DNA from: Macrococcus bovicus
Lineage (GTDB): Bacteria; Bacillota; Bacilli; Staphylococcales; Staphylococcaceae
Assembly (NCBI RefSeq): GCF_004359575.1
Contig: NZ_SCWF01000002.1
Coordinates: forward strand, 1-64,000
Length of the DNA stretch: 64,000 nucleotides
Direction: 5' to 3'
Shown here: in pieces, positions 52,885 through 60,885 of the stretch
How the letters are laid out: the number at the start of each line of letters is the position of its first letter
Numbering within the stretch: position 1 is the first letter of the stretch
Made by a program: the position numbers and the translations under genes
Notes under the pieces: generated by a model
What the model was told of the DNA's origin: nothing
What the model saw: only the letters and a program-made list of their open reading frames with translations
The model's database searches: none

Positions 52885-54042
52885 TTGAAACCGAAGATTA
52901 TGCAAATATCTGCCATTGATATGACTATGAATAATTTTCTGCGTCCGCTCAACCTAGCAACCCGCGAGGCAGGATGGGATGTTCATTGCGTCTGTCATGA
53001 AGGACCTTTTACAAAACAAATTAAAGATGATGGTTTCAAATTTCATAATGTCAAAATTGATAGAAAAATCAGCCCTCTATCAAATTTAAAATCAATTATT
53101 AAACTTGTGAAATTGTTCAAAAAAGAAAAACCTCAGATTGTACATGTCCATACTCCAGTAGCTTCAGTTCTTGGTCGCATAGCTGCTAAAATAGCAGGAG
53201 TTCCTACCATCATTTATACTGCTCATGGGTTCTATTTTCATGAAGGAATGTCTGATAAACAATATAAATTCTTTTTCTCTATTGAAAAATACATTGGACG
53301 TTTTTGTACAGATTATATTTTTACTCAAAGCCAAGAAGATTATGAAGTAGCAAAGAAACATAAATTTTTAAGAACAAGCAAGATTGATCATTACGTATGT
53401 ATAAGCAATGGTATTGATTTAGAAAATAAATATAATTATAAACTCAAAACTGAAATAGAAAAAGAGAACTTGAGAAAGAAACTTGAGATACCTGATGATC
53501 ATTTAATAGTAAGTTTTATTGGTCGTCTAGTAAAAGAAAAAGGAATTGTTGATTTATTAGATGCCTATAGTTTGCTTAAGGAAAAAAATATTACAATTAT
53601 TATTATGGGAATGTTGCCTCATGGTGAACGAGATACAACAACTCATGATTTCATAAAGAAATACGAAGCTAATAAAAATATAAAGTTTGTAGGTCATGTT
53701 AATAACGCTGAAGACTACCTAAATTTAAGCGATATTTTTTGTCTCCCGTCATATCGTGAAGGGATGCCGCGTTCGATTATTGAGGCGATGGCTATGAAAA
53801 ATGCTATCTTAGCAACTAATATACGCGGCAGTAGAGAAGAAGTAATAAATAATGAAACTGGTTATTTATTCGAAGTCAACCGCAGTGATGAAATAGCTAA
53901 ATATATTGATTATCTAAATAATAATAGAGAATTGTTAGATGAATTCAAGGAAAAAGGTTTGATAAGGGCTCATGAACTCTATGACGAAAATAAAGTTGTC
54001 GCAAAGCAATTAAATATTTTCAACAAATTTAGAAAGGATTAA
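52885..54042 (+). CDS. GT4-family capsule glycosyltransferase (PglA/CapM-like)
   Basis: This 385-residue enzyme starts KPKIMQISAIDMTMNNFL and has the motif VHVHTPVASVLGR, typical of GT4 enzymes that add an amino sugar to an undecaprenyl-linked monosaccharide. The donor motif is LPSYREGMPRSIIEAMAM. The start is TTG 52885 after GGAGGT. It lies just before capN and capM, matching a role in adding the second sugar. Confidence 0.85.
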   Translation: MKPKIMQISAIDMTMNNFLRPLNLATREAGWDVHCVCHEGPFTKQIKDDGFKFHNVKIDRKISPLSNLKSIIKLVKLFKKEKPQIVHVHTPVASVLGRIAAKIAGVPTIIYTAHGFYFHEGMSDKQYKFFFSIEKYIGRFCTDYIFTQSQEDYEVAKKHKFLRTSKIDHYVCISNGIDLENKYNYKLKTEIEKENLRKKLEIPDDHLIVSFIGRLVKEKGIVDLLDAYSLLKEKNITIIIMGMLPHGERDTTTHDFIKKYEANKNIKFVGHVNNAEDYLNLSDIFCLPSYREGMPRSIIEAMAMKNAILATNIRGSREEVINNETGYLFEVNRSDEIAKYIDYLNNNRELLDEFKEKGLIRAHELYDENKVVAKQLNIFNKFRKD

Positions 54043-54045
54043 GCG

Positions 54046-54951
54046 ATGAAACTTTTAATTACTGGAGCTACAGGTAATTCTGGATTATTCTTTTTAGAGC
54101 ACTTAAATAACAATAGCTTAAATTATGATGAAATTCGATGTGTAGTTAGAGAATCAACTAATACTAAAGCATTAGAACAGTTTGGCAATTTAAATATAAA
54201 ATGCGTTACAGGTGATTTAACGGATGCATCTTTCTTAGATAAAGTTACCCAAGATATAGATACAATATTAAATATAGCAAATATTCGTTTTTCTCCATTA
54301 TTAGCAACATATGGACAAAAAAATAATGTTAAATGGTTAATTGGTGTTCATACTACAGGAAGATATTCCAAATTTAAATCTGCATCTTCCGAGTATATTA
54401 AGATTGAAGATACCCTTCTAAATACAAGACCGATTAATCTGACTATTTTAAGACCAACTATGATTTATGGAAATATGAAAGATCATAATATGAAAAAATT
54501 AATTAAATTTTTAGATGCTTTCCCGATATTTCCTGTATTCGGAAAAGGGAAGAATTTACTGCAACCTGTCAGAGCACAGGATCTCGGCAAAGCTTATTAT
54601 GATGTTCTATCAAATCCAAAGATTACTCAGAACAAAGAATATAATCTTTCAGGAAAAGATGAGGTAGAGTACAGGACAATAATTAAGATGATAACTCATA
54701 AACTTAACAAAAACGTGCTGATTTTTCCTGTTCCTCTTCAATTATCTTACAAGATTGCTATGTTCGGACAAAATTTTATTCCTGGTTTTCCCATTAAAGG
54801 TGAACAAGTATTAAGAATGCAAGAAGATAAGGTGTATTCTCATTTACCAGCTACACAAGATTTTGGGTATGACCCTATGAGTTTCAAAGAAGGTATCGAA
54901 TTAGAAGTCGAGGAATACTTAGCTACGAAAAGAGGCAGTAAGAATGATTAA
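54046..54951 (+). CDS. capN: CapN-like NAD-dependent sugar reductase
   Basis: The 301-residue SDR has the NAD(P) site TGATGNSGLFF at the N-terminus. It resembles S. aureus CapN, which reduces the CapD product to UDP-D-FucNAc. The usual YxxxK is not obvious; a related YIKIED element lies near residue 120, as in atypical SDRs. Its end overlaps capM by eight bases, so CapN and CapM are coupled. Confidence 0.8.
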   Translation: MKLLITGATGNSGLFFLEHLNNNSLNYDEIRCVVRESTNTKALEQFGNLNIKCVTGDLTDASFLDKVTQDIDTILNIANIRFSPLLATYGQKNNVKWLIGVHTTGRYSKFKSASSEYIKIEDTLLNTRPINLTILRPTMIYGNMKDHNMKKLIKFLDAFPIFPVFGKGKNLLQPVRAQDLGKAYYDVLSNPKITQNKEYNLSGKDEVEYRTIIKMITHKLNKNVLIFPVPLQLSYKIAMFGQNFIPGFPIKGEQVLRMQEDKVYSHLPATQDFGYDPMSFKEGIELEVEEYLATKRGSKND

Positions 54952-55507
54952 GAGAAGTTTTGATTTATCTTCTTCCTTGTTGGGACTCGCTGCAGTCACA
55001 CCTATTCTGATTGTAACAGCCATTGCAATTAAAGCAGATTCCAAAGGGCCGGTACTTTTTAAGCAACAACGTCCTGGACTCAATAATGAATTGTTTACCA
55101 TTTATAAATTCAGATCCATGGCAGTGGAGACACCCAATGTTGAGACGGCAAAGTTAGGAGAAGGTGTCTCATACATTACTTCTGTAGGAAAATTTATTAG
55201 AAAAACTTCTATTGATGAACTGCCACAATTAATTAATGTGGTTAAAGGTGATATGTCTATCGTTGGTCCGCGCCCAGCTCTGTACAACCAATATGAATTA
55301 ATTGAAAAGAGAACATCGTTAGGCATTCATCAGATAAAACCGGGTATTACTGGTTATGCTCAAGTGATGGGGCGCGATGAGATTTCAGATGATCAAAAAG
55401 TCCAATATGACAAATATTACTTAGATAACCAAAGTTTCATGTTCGATATGTGGATTATATGGGAAACGTTGAAAGGTGTAGTTACCTCAAAAGGTGTTAG
55501 TCACTAA
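54944..55507 (+). CDS. capM: CapM-like undecaprenyl-phosphate sugar-1-phosphate transferase
   Basis: This 187-residue enzyme starts repeat-unit synthesis by placing a sugar phosphate on undecaprenyl phosphate. It has one membrane-embedded helix (about 8-28) and the family motifs KQQRPGLNNELFTIYKFRSM, SIDELPQLINV and GPRPAL. The sugar is most likely D-FucNAc given the adjacent capN. It is the short (PglC-like) form without extra membrane domains. Confidence 0.92.
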   Translation: MIKRSFDLSSSLLGLAAVTPILIVTAIAIKADSKGPVLFKQQRPGLNNELFTIYKFRSMAVETPNVETAKLGEGVSYITSVGKFIRKTSIDELPQLINVVKGDMSIVGPRPALYNQYELIEKRTSLGIHQIKPGITGYAQVMGRDEISDDQKVQYDKYYLDNQSFMFDMWIIWETLKGVVTSKGVSH

Positions 55508-55517
55508 GGAGTTAATA

Positions 55518-56039
55518 ATGAATATTGTTATTATAGGTCGTGGTGGTTTTTCATATGTCGTAGAAGAAGAACTAAGTAAACTGGGTAGTTATAATGTAGT
55601 AGGATATATGGACGCTTCTATTGAAGTAAGTCATATAAAGGAAAACAGATACTATTTAAAAATGTTTGATTTGGATTATATCAAAGATGACATTTATTAC
55701 TTTATTGCTATTGGTAATATTGAAGTAAGAAGAAAAATTGTAGAGCAACTTAATATTCCTTCCAATCGATTTATTACCATAATATCCAGGGATGCATATG
55801 TCAGTTCATCTGTAGAAATAGGGAACGGTTCATATATAGGACCGGGAACAATTATTAATGCAAATACAATTATTGGCTCTCATACCACTATTAATACAAG
55901 AGTAACAATAGAACATAACTCTAAAATAGGCGATTTTTGTCTAATCAACACGTCGAGTACTCTTTATAGCCATACTACTATTGAAAGCAACTCCGTTGTA
56001 AAAGTTGGTAGTGTAATTGTTGTTAGACAACCTGAATAA
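55518..56039 (+). CDS. NeuD/PglD-like left-handed beta-helix acetyltransferase, C-terminally short
   Basis: The 173-residue protein has the NeuD/PglD N-terminal domain (IVIIGRGGFSYVVEEEL, FIAIGNIEVRRKI) and hexapeptide repeats (IGNGSYIGPGTIINANTIIG). The usual C-terminal coil and tail after IGAGAVV are replaced by VVKVGSVIVVRQPE and a stop, so it is about 30 residues short. No aminotransferase gene is nearby, so O-acetylation would fit better than N-acetylation. Whether it is active is unclear. ATG 55518 follows AAGGAG. Confidence 0.7.
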   Translation: MNIVIIGRGGFSYVVEEELSKLGSYNVVGYMDASIEVSHIKENRYYLKMFDLDYIKDDIYYFIAIGNIEVRRKIVEQLNIPSNRFITIISRDAYVSSSVEIGNGSYIGPGTIINANTIIGSHTTINTRVTIEHNSKIGDFCLINTSSTLYSHTTIESNSVVKVGSVIVVRQPE

Positions 56040-56176
56040 CAAAATGACCTTTTTAGTACTATTTATGAAAAATAGGATATTCTCAAACTTTTTTAAAAAT
56101 AAGTATTTAAATTCTCATAATATGAATAGCCAAAGATTTATGCTTATAAAGCAAATCTTTATGATTTTATTCACTG

Positions 56177-56212
56177 GAAGGTGTGATTTATTGCTCATAC
56201 CTTCTTCTTTTT
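56177..56212 (+). terminator. Terminator at the 3' end of the AT-rich capsule cassette
   Basis: GAAGGTGTGA and TCATACCTTC pair over ten bases with one G-U pair, followed by a T-rich tail. It separates the cassette from capC, which has its own AAGGAGG. Confidence 0.75.
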
Positions 56213-56252
56213 GATATAAAATAGTATTAAGAGTTTTAAAGGAGGTTTTCTT

Positions 56253-57050
56253 ATGATAGACATCCACAACCATTTACTTATCGGTGTCGACGACGGACCG
56301 AAGTCTGAACAGGATGTGATTGAATTATTGCGTCAGGCTGAGGGACAGGGCATCACTGATATTATTGTCACACCGCATCACTATTCGGGTGACTGGCTGA
56401 ATCCAAAGGAAACTGTTTTGCTGAATATCAAGGATATCGAGCGGATTATTAATGAACAGCAGATTAATATTAAGGTTTACCCTGGACACGAGATCCGCGT
56501 CAATGAGAAGATCATCGATGAACTGAAGTCAGACTATAATATGCCGCTGAATGACTCTAAGTATGTGCTGATTGAGTTTCCGTTCTCTGATTATCCGCAT
56601 TTCGCTGAACAGCTGCTGTATCAGCTTCAGATGGCAGGCTATGTGCCCCTGATTGCGCATCCGGAACGCTGTAAACCACTGATCAAGAATCCGGATAAGT
56701 TATTTGATGCGATTGAAAAAGGGGCGATTGCACAGGTGACGTCAGCGTCTGTGACCGGTGATCTAGGTGACAATCTGCAGGAGACGTCGCTTGAGATGAT
56801 CAAGCATAATCTCGTTCATATCATCGGCAGCGATGCGCATCATGCTGAGACGCGTCCGTTCCTTCTCAAGGAAGCCTATGATGTGGTGGAAAGGGAGTTA
56901 GGGCCGGAATATGTGGAGCGTCTGAAAGCTAATGCAGAGGCGATCCTTCATAATAGAGACGTTCGAGTGAAGCCACCAGAAAAGATGGAAACCCATTATA
57001 CGAAGAAGTCCAGCTCAAAAAAGAGAAAGAAATTCCTGGGATTGTTCTAA
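56253..57050 (+). CDS. capC: Capsule protein-tyrosine phosphatase CapC (PHP family)
   Basis: This 265-residue manganese-dependent phosphatase opposes the CapB kinase. Metal-binding motifs of the PHP fold are H5-N-H7, TPHHYSG, the GHEIR segment, AHPERCK and GSDAHH. A Lys-rich tail ends the protein. In S. aureus capA, capB and capC are contiguous; here an eleven-kilobase cassette separates capC from capB. Base composition is again host-like. AAGGAGG precedes the ATG. Confidence 0.92.
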   Translation: MIDIHNHLLIGVDDGPKSEQDVIELLRQAEGQGITDIIVTPHHYSGDWLNPKETVLLNIKDIERIINEQQINIKVYPGHEIRVNEKIIDELKSDYNMPLNDSKYVLIEFPFSDYPHFAEQLLYQLQMAGYVPLIAHPERCKPLIKNPDKLFDAIEKGAIAQVTSASVTGDLGDNLQETSLEMIKHNLVHIIGSDAHHAETRPFLLKEAYDVVERELGPEYVERLKANAEAILHNRDVRVKPPEKMETHYTKKSSSKKRKKFLGLF

Positions 57051-57051
57051 T

Positions 57052-57624
57052 ATGATGAAGACGACCAAGCAGGCTGCGTTGATTATCCTTACACTCCTCA
57101 CCCTGTTCTTATCATTCGTCTTAGTGGAGAGTTTGCAGACCACTAAAAGTGATGTGCCTATTAAGAGTGACGTCATTGTTGTATTGAACGGAGGCTCGGG
57201 ACGAATTGAGAAGGCAGTTGAAATTTATAAGCAGGGGCTTGCGTCTTACATCATTCTGTCCCCGGCTGATATTACAAAGCCTGATGATATTTATCAGCAG
57301 GCCATCCGTCTTGGCGTTCCGGCTGATCGTCTGCTTGTCGACAGCGTAGCGACGAGCACCTACAAAAACAGTACGATTGTCAATGGCCTGATGGACCGTC
57401 ATCACATGCGTTCAGGCATCGTCGTGACTAGTGATTATCATCTGAAACGGGCGAAGGAGATTTTTGAACGCTATAAAGGCAATAAATACTTCTTCTATGT
57501 CGGTGCGCCGGATACCAAGGGTCGTTCCTGGTATGAGCGACCGGATGCCTTAAATCTCTGGCAGTCAGAGCTGAAGAAAAATATCGGGTACCGCCTCGGA
57601 TTATTCAGATGGATAGATGAATAA
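57052..57624 (+). CDS. DUF218 (YdcF/ElyC-like) membrane protein
   Basis: The 190-residue protein has one N-terminal membrane helix (about 8-27) and an extracytoplasmic DUF218 domain with VIVVLNGGSGR, STYKNS and VVTSDYHLKRA. Relatives such as ElyC and SanA affect envelope synthesis by unknown means. It starts one base after capC and probably shares its transcript, which ends at the hairpin at 57671. Confidence 0.82.
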   Translation: MMKTTKQAALIILTLLTLFLSFVLVESLQTTKSDVPIKSDVIVVLNGGSGRIEKAVEIYKQGLASYIILSPADITKPDDIYQQAIRLGVPADRLLVDSVATSTYKNSTIVNGLMDRHHMRSGIVVTSDYHLKRAKEIFERYKGNKYFFYVGAPDTKGRSWYERPDALNLWQSELKKNIGYRLGLFRWIDE

Positions 57625-57670
57625 AGAGAAGGTATTGTCTTATAGAGTAGCTTCATTCAGTACAAAATAG

Positions 57671-57710
57671 GAGCCATGATTAGTCATTTTCTAATCATGG
57701 CTCTTATTTT
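57671..57710 (+). terminator. Intrinsic terminator of the capC-DUF218 unit
   Basis: GAGCCATGATTAG (57671-57683) pairs perfectly with CTAATCATGGCTC (57691-57703), followed by a T-rich tail. Confidence 0.9.
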
Positions 57711-58036
57711 AATAGCTATATTGCAGTGCTTTCGCACTTGAAAAACCATGGAGTGACTCGGCATGTCATTAACGTCTTAAAAATCCTCAAAAACAGCGGA
57801 ATAAAATTCCTTATTTATGGGTAAAGTTGAACCGTGACAAAGTTTGACTGTTCTTCTCTGACATTCCTCTGAATCAACTCTAATAAACCCGCTATCCGTT
57901 ATCGTATCTCTTGATGTCACTTAGCTGAACGCTTCTTTATAGAGCAATGCTTTCTTTTTCGCCCTTATTAAATTCATCAGGTAATTTATGCATAGAGCTC
58001 AATGTTACCATGATAGAAAATATCTTCTGTATACAT
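57711..58036. pseudogene. Decayed coding remains, unrecognised
   Basis: No intact gene is present. On the plus strand a frame from about 57711 to a TAA near 57824 reads as a hydrophobic peptide containing GVTRHVINVLKILKNSG, reminiscent of the start of a GT4 glycosyltransferase. On the minus strand a frame opening at ATG 58036 (MYTEDIFYHGNIELYA) is broken, and further open pieces continue toward 57750 in shifted frames. This is the look of one or more old pseudogenes. No family is assigned with confidence. Confidence 0.35.
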
Positions 58037-58050
58037 AGATGTAGCCGCTT

Positions 58051-58410
58051 TTACTTTTCACGTCTGTTATAGACCCCGCTATTCCTTTGTTTTTTGGTGA
58101 ACATGGCTTGGGCTATAACGACAAGCGTCGTCAGCATCGTGCCAGAACCGGTTAGTAAATAGATCATCATAAATACTTTATCCATTACTGTTTCAGGATG
58201 ATAATCCACTGATAAGGAGGATGGAATGAGGATGACGATGCTTGTATAGAATGCGTCGAACAGTGAAAGATGGTTCACGTTAGTGAGATAGATGGTGCTG
58301 CCCAGTAAAATAAACGCTAAAGTTAAAATCAAGGCCTTAGAAATCGGCTGCTTTACTACATGCCATAGAGAAGTAACTAGCCTTCTGAGGGCGATAAGAA
58401 GTGAGATCAT
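58051..58410 (-). CDS. Two-TM pore-loop (Ion_trans_2-like) protein with non-canonical filter
   Basis: The 119-residue protein has two helices (about 22-43 and 80-102) around a pore-like loop, like potassium channels of the Ion_trans_2 family. The expected TVGYGD filter is replaced by IPSSLSVDYHPET. The rest of the loop keeps the normal pattern (FDAFYTSIVI before, and YLLTGSG after). It may be a non-selective, altered or inactive channel. It is monocistronic. Confidence 0.6.
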   Translation of the reverse strand: MISLLIALRRLVTSLWHVVKQPISKALILTLAFILLGSTIYLTNVNHLSLFDAFYTSIVILIPSSLSVDYHPETVMDKVFMMIYLLTGSGTMLTTLVVIAQAMFTKKQRNSGVYNRREK

Positions 58411-58628
58411 TTAATGGCTCCTTTATTGATGATAAATTTGTTATATATGATACTAGTTTACCTCATCTAGGTTATTCTATAAAGGCCGAAACGAAACTTT
58501 CCATCATTCTCAGTAAAATGCTATTTGAGGAAGTGATTGGCTTCAATAGCTTGAATAGTTTGAAAAATTTTGTATGTAAGATTAAAATTAGAGTGTAACA
58601 ATATTATTACAAGAAAGAAGGAGATTCA

Positions 58629-59387
58629 ATGGGAAGACTCGACAGCAAAGTGGCGATTATTACTGGAGGGGCGTCAGGTCTGGGGAAACATGCAGTCAGC
58701 ATGATGCTGGCAGAAGGCGCCAAAGTCGTCATTGCAGACTTGAATGATGATCTGGGGAGAAAGGTTTGTGATGAACTATCCCGACAGTTCCAGGATAAGG
58801 TACATTTCGTTAAATTAGACGTTACGGATGAAAGAATGTGGCAGCAGACTATCGATGAAACAATCTCTAAGTTTGATCAAATTGATATACTTGTGAATAG
58901 CGCCGGTATCAGTATTTCCAAGAATATCGAAGCCATGAGTCTTGAAGATCTTAGAAAATCTTTAGCTATTAATGTTGAGGGCCCTTATTTGGGGATGAAG
59001 GCGGTTATTGAGGTGATGAAGAGTCACGGGGGATCTATTATCAATATCGGTTCTATGGCAGGTGTGGTGGGTCTGAGTCAGGCGATGCCTTATAGTACCA
59101 GCAAAGGTGCTCTCAGATTGATGACCAAGTCAGTGGCGGTCTACTGTGCTAAACAAGGCTACAACATCAGAGTGAACACAGTGAACCCGGCATATATCAG
59201 AACCCCTATGTTAGAAGGTGTCTATAATGATGAACAGATTGAAGGTCTGAAGACATTGATTCCTTTAGGTAAACTAGGGACCATGGCTGATGTGTCTCAA
59301 GCGATTGTTTATCTCTCGTCTGATGAATCGTCATTTATAACAGGTGTAGATATAAATATTGATGGCGGGGTAAATGCAGGTAAGTAA
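58629..59387 (+). CDS. Short-chain dehydrogenase/reductase
   Basis: This 252-residue NAD(P)-dependent oxidoreductase has TGGASGLGKH at the N-terminus, NNAG-like NSAG, the active-site YSTSK and a C-terminal INIDGG. D-39-like acidic residues after the second strand (IADLNDD) favour NAD. It resembles cyclopentanol or hydroxysteroid dehydrogenases, but substrate is not predictable. AAGGAG precedes the ATG. An M20 peptidase gene follows 38 bases on, possibly in one unit. Confidence 0.85.
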   Translation: MGRLDSKVAIITGGASGLGKHAVSMMLAEGAKVVIADLNDDLGRKVCDELSRQFQDKVHFVKLDVTDERMWQQTIDETISKFDQIDILVNSAGISISKNIEAMSLEDLRKSLAINVEGPYLGMKAVIEVMKSHGGSIINIGSMAGVVGLSQAMPYSTSKGALRLMTKSVAVYCAKQGYNIRVNTVNPAYIRTPMLEGVYNDEQIEGLKTLIPLGKLGTMADVSQAIVYLSSDESSFITGVDINIDGGVNAGK

Positions 59388-59425
59388 GAGCTTGTCTTTG
59401 AATTGAAGAAAGAGGAGTGAGGGAT

Positions 59426-60655
59426 ATGGCAGTGATGAGTCAAGAAGAGAAAGTGAGATTACTGTCGGATGTCGTAGCAATTAAGAGTGTGAATGACAAT
59501 GAACGTTCCGTATGTGAATATCTGCAGAAACTATTAAGCCGATATAATATAGCGTCGACTATTGAGAACATTAATGAAGATAGAGCAAATTTAATTGCGG
59601 AAATAGGAGAAGGTAAGCCGGTACTTGCTTTTTCAGGCCATATGGATGTCGTTTCAGCAGGCAACAGCGACAACTGGAAATATGACCCCTTTGAAATGAC
59701 TGAAGAAAATGGAAAACTCTATGGGCGTGGTACAGCTGACATGAAATCAGGATTAGTCGCCCTGGTCATTGCCATGATTGAAATTCAGAATGAGAATCTG
59801 CTGAAGAAGGGGACTATCCGGTTACTGGCCACAGCCGGAGAAGAAATGGAGCAGAAAGGGTCAGAACAACTTTATCGCAACGGTTACATGGAGGATGTCG
59901 ATGCCCTTATCATCGCTGAACCGTCAGAATCCATGATCGCATATGCCCATAAAGGTTCGATGAACTTCCGTGTGACCTCAAAAGGGAAAGCAAGTCATAG
60001 TTCTGCTCCTTTCATGGGTCAAAATGCTATCAAGCCTTTAATAGGATTTATTGGAGAAGTCGAAAATGAATTTAATCATATTCTGCGGGATACAGAATTT
60101 AAAGAACTGGATTTTTCACCTCTTTCAGAGAACGCTAAAAAGGAACTTGATATTGAAATAAGTAGTGAATCATTAGGTTCGGCTATATTAACTAATACCA
60201 TTATTCAGGGCGGTAACCAGGTCAATTCGATACCTGAATACGCTGTAGCTGAATTCAATGCCAGAACAGTGCCTGAATTTGACAATGAACAAATGCTGGA
60301 TTTATTCAAGAAGACGATGAAAAATCAGAAGGGTACACATGAGTTAAGTTTAGAGCTCAACTTAAATCTTCCGCCGGTTGTCACTGAAAAAGAGAACAGG
60401 TTAGTCACGCTCTCAAAAAAATATGGTGAACACTATTTGGAGCATGCTATTCTGGTAGCGCCGACGATGGGCGTGACGGATGCCTCCAATCTGCTGAAGG
60501 AAAAGGATGAAGATTTCCCTTTAGTGGTCTTTGGACCAGGAGACCCTTCCATGGCCCATCAGACAGATGAGTACGTCGAGAAAGAAAAATATATCCGCTT
60601 TATCGAGATTTATAAAGAGATAGCAGTCCGTTATCTGAGTGGCATGGATCATTAA
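59426..60655 (+). CDS. M20-family metallopeptidase/deacylase (ArgE/DapE-like)
   Basis: This 409-residue zinc enzyme hydrolyses an amide bond in a small acylated amino acid or peptide. Metal and catalytic motifs are FSGHMDVV, GRGTADMKSG, AGEEMEQKG and, near the end, GPGDPSMAHQTDEYV. The dimerisation domain lies between. ATG 59426 follows GAGGG; a GTG at 59417 is also in frame. ArgE, DapE or carboxypeptidase G2-like substrates are all possible; no arginine or lysine genes are adjacent. Confidence 0.88.
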   Translation: MAVMSQEEKVRLLSDVVAIKSVNDNERSVCEYLQKLLSRYNIASTIENINEDRANLIAEIGEGKPVLAFSGHMDVVSAGNSDNWKYDPFEMTEENGKLYGRGTADMKSGLVALVIAMIEIQNENLLKKGTIRLLATAGEEMEQKGSEQLYRNGYMEDVDALIIAEPSESMIAYAHKGSMNFRVTSKGKASHSSAPFMGQNAIKPLIGFIGEVENEFNHILRDTEFKELDFSPLSENAKKELDIEISSESLGSAILTNTIIQGGNQVNSIPEYAVAEFNARTVPEFDNEQMLDLFKKTMKNQKGTHELSLELNLNLPPVVTEKENRLVTLSKKYGEHYLEHAILVAPTMGVTDASNLLKEKDEDFPLVVFGPGDPSMAHQTDEYVEKEKYIRFIEIYKEIAVRYLSGMDH

Positions 60656-60882
60656 CTGAAATGGCGACCTTAATCATTTGCTCTCTAATGTGCTGAATGT
60701 TCGATATCCGCTTTCTGGTGACAAATGGTCGTCTGGGATGTCTGTTAAGACGTTTCAAGTTTAATGGCACTCAATGCTTTACACTTCAATAGACCAATCT
60801 GATAGCAGGAGATATTGTTAAGATTGTACAAGTGTCTATAGCAGTGTCAGAAGAAAGAGAACGATCAGACAAAAGGGGGATT
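60656..60882. other. Intergenic region without recognisable gene
   Basis: About 230 bases separate the peptidase and dehydrogenase genes. No coding frame, hairpin or strong promoter stands out apart from AAGGGGG, the ribosome site of the next gene. Confidence 0.5.
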
Positions 60883-60885
60883 ATG

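Noticed and set aside
58401-58598. A 65-codon plus-strand open frame
   Set aside because: It starts inside the channel gene region, has no ribosome site or recognisable pattern, and covers what looks like the upstream region of the SDR gene.
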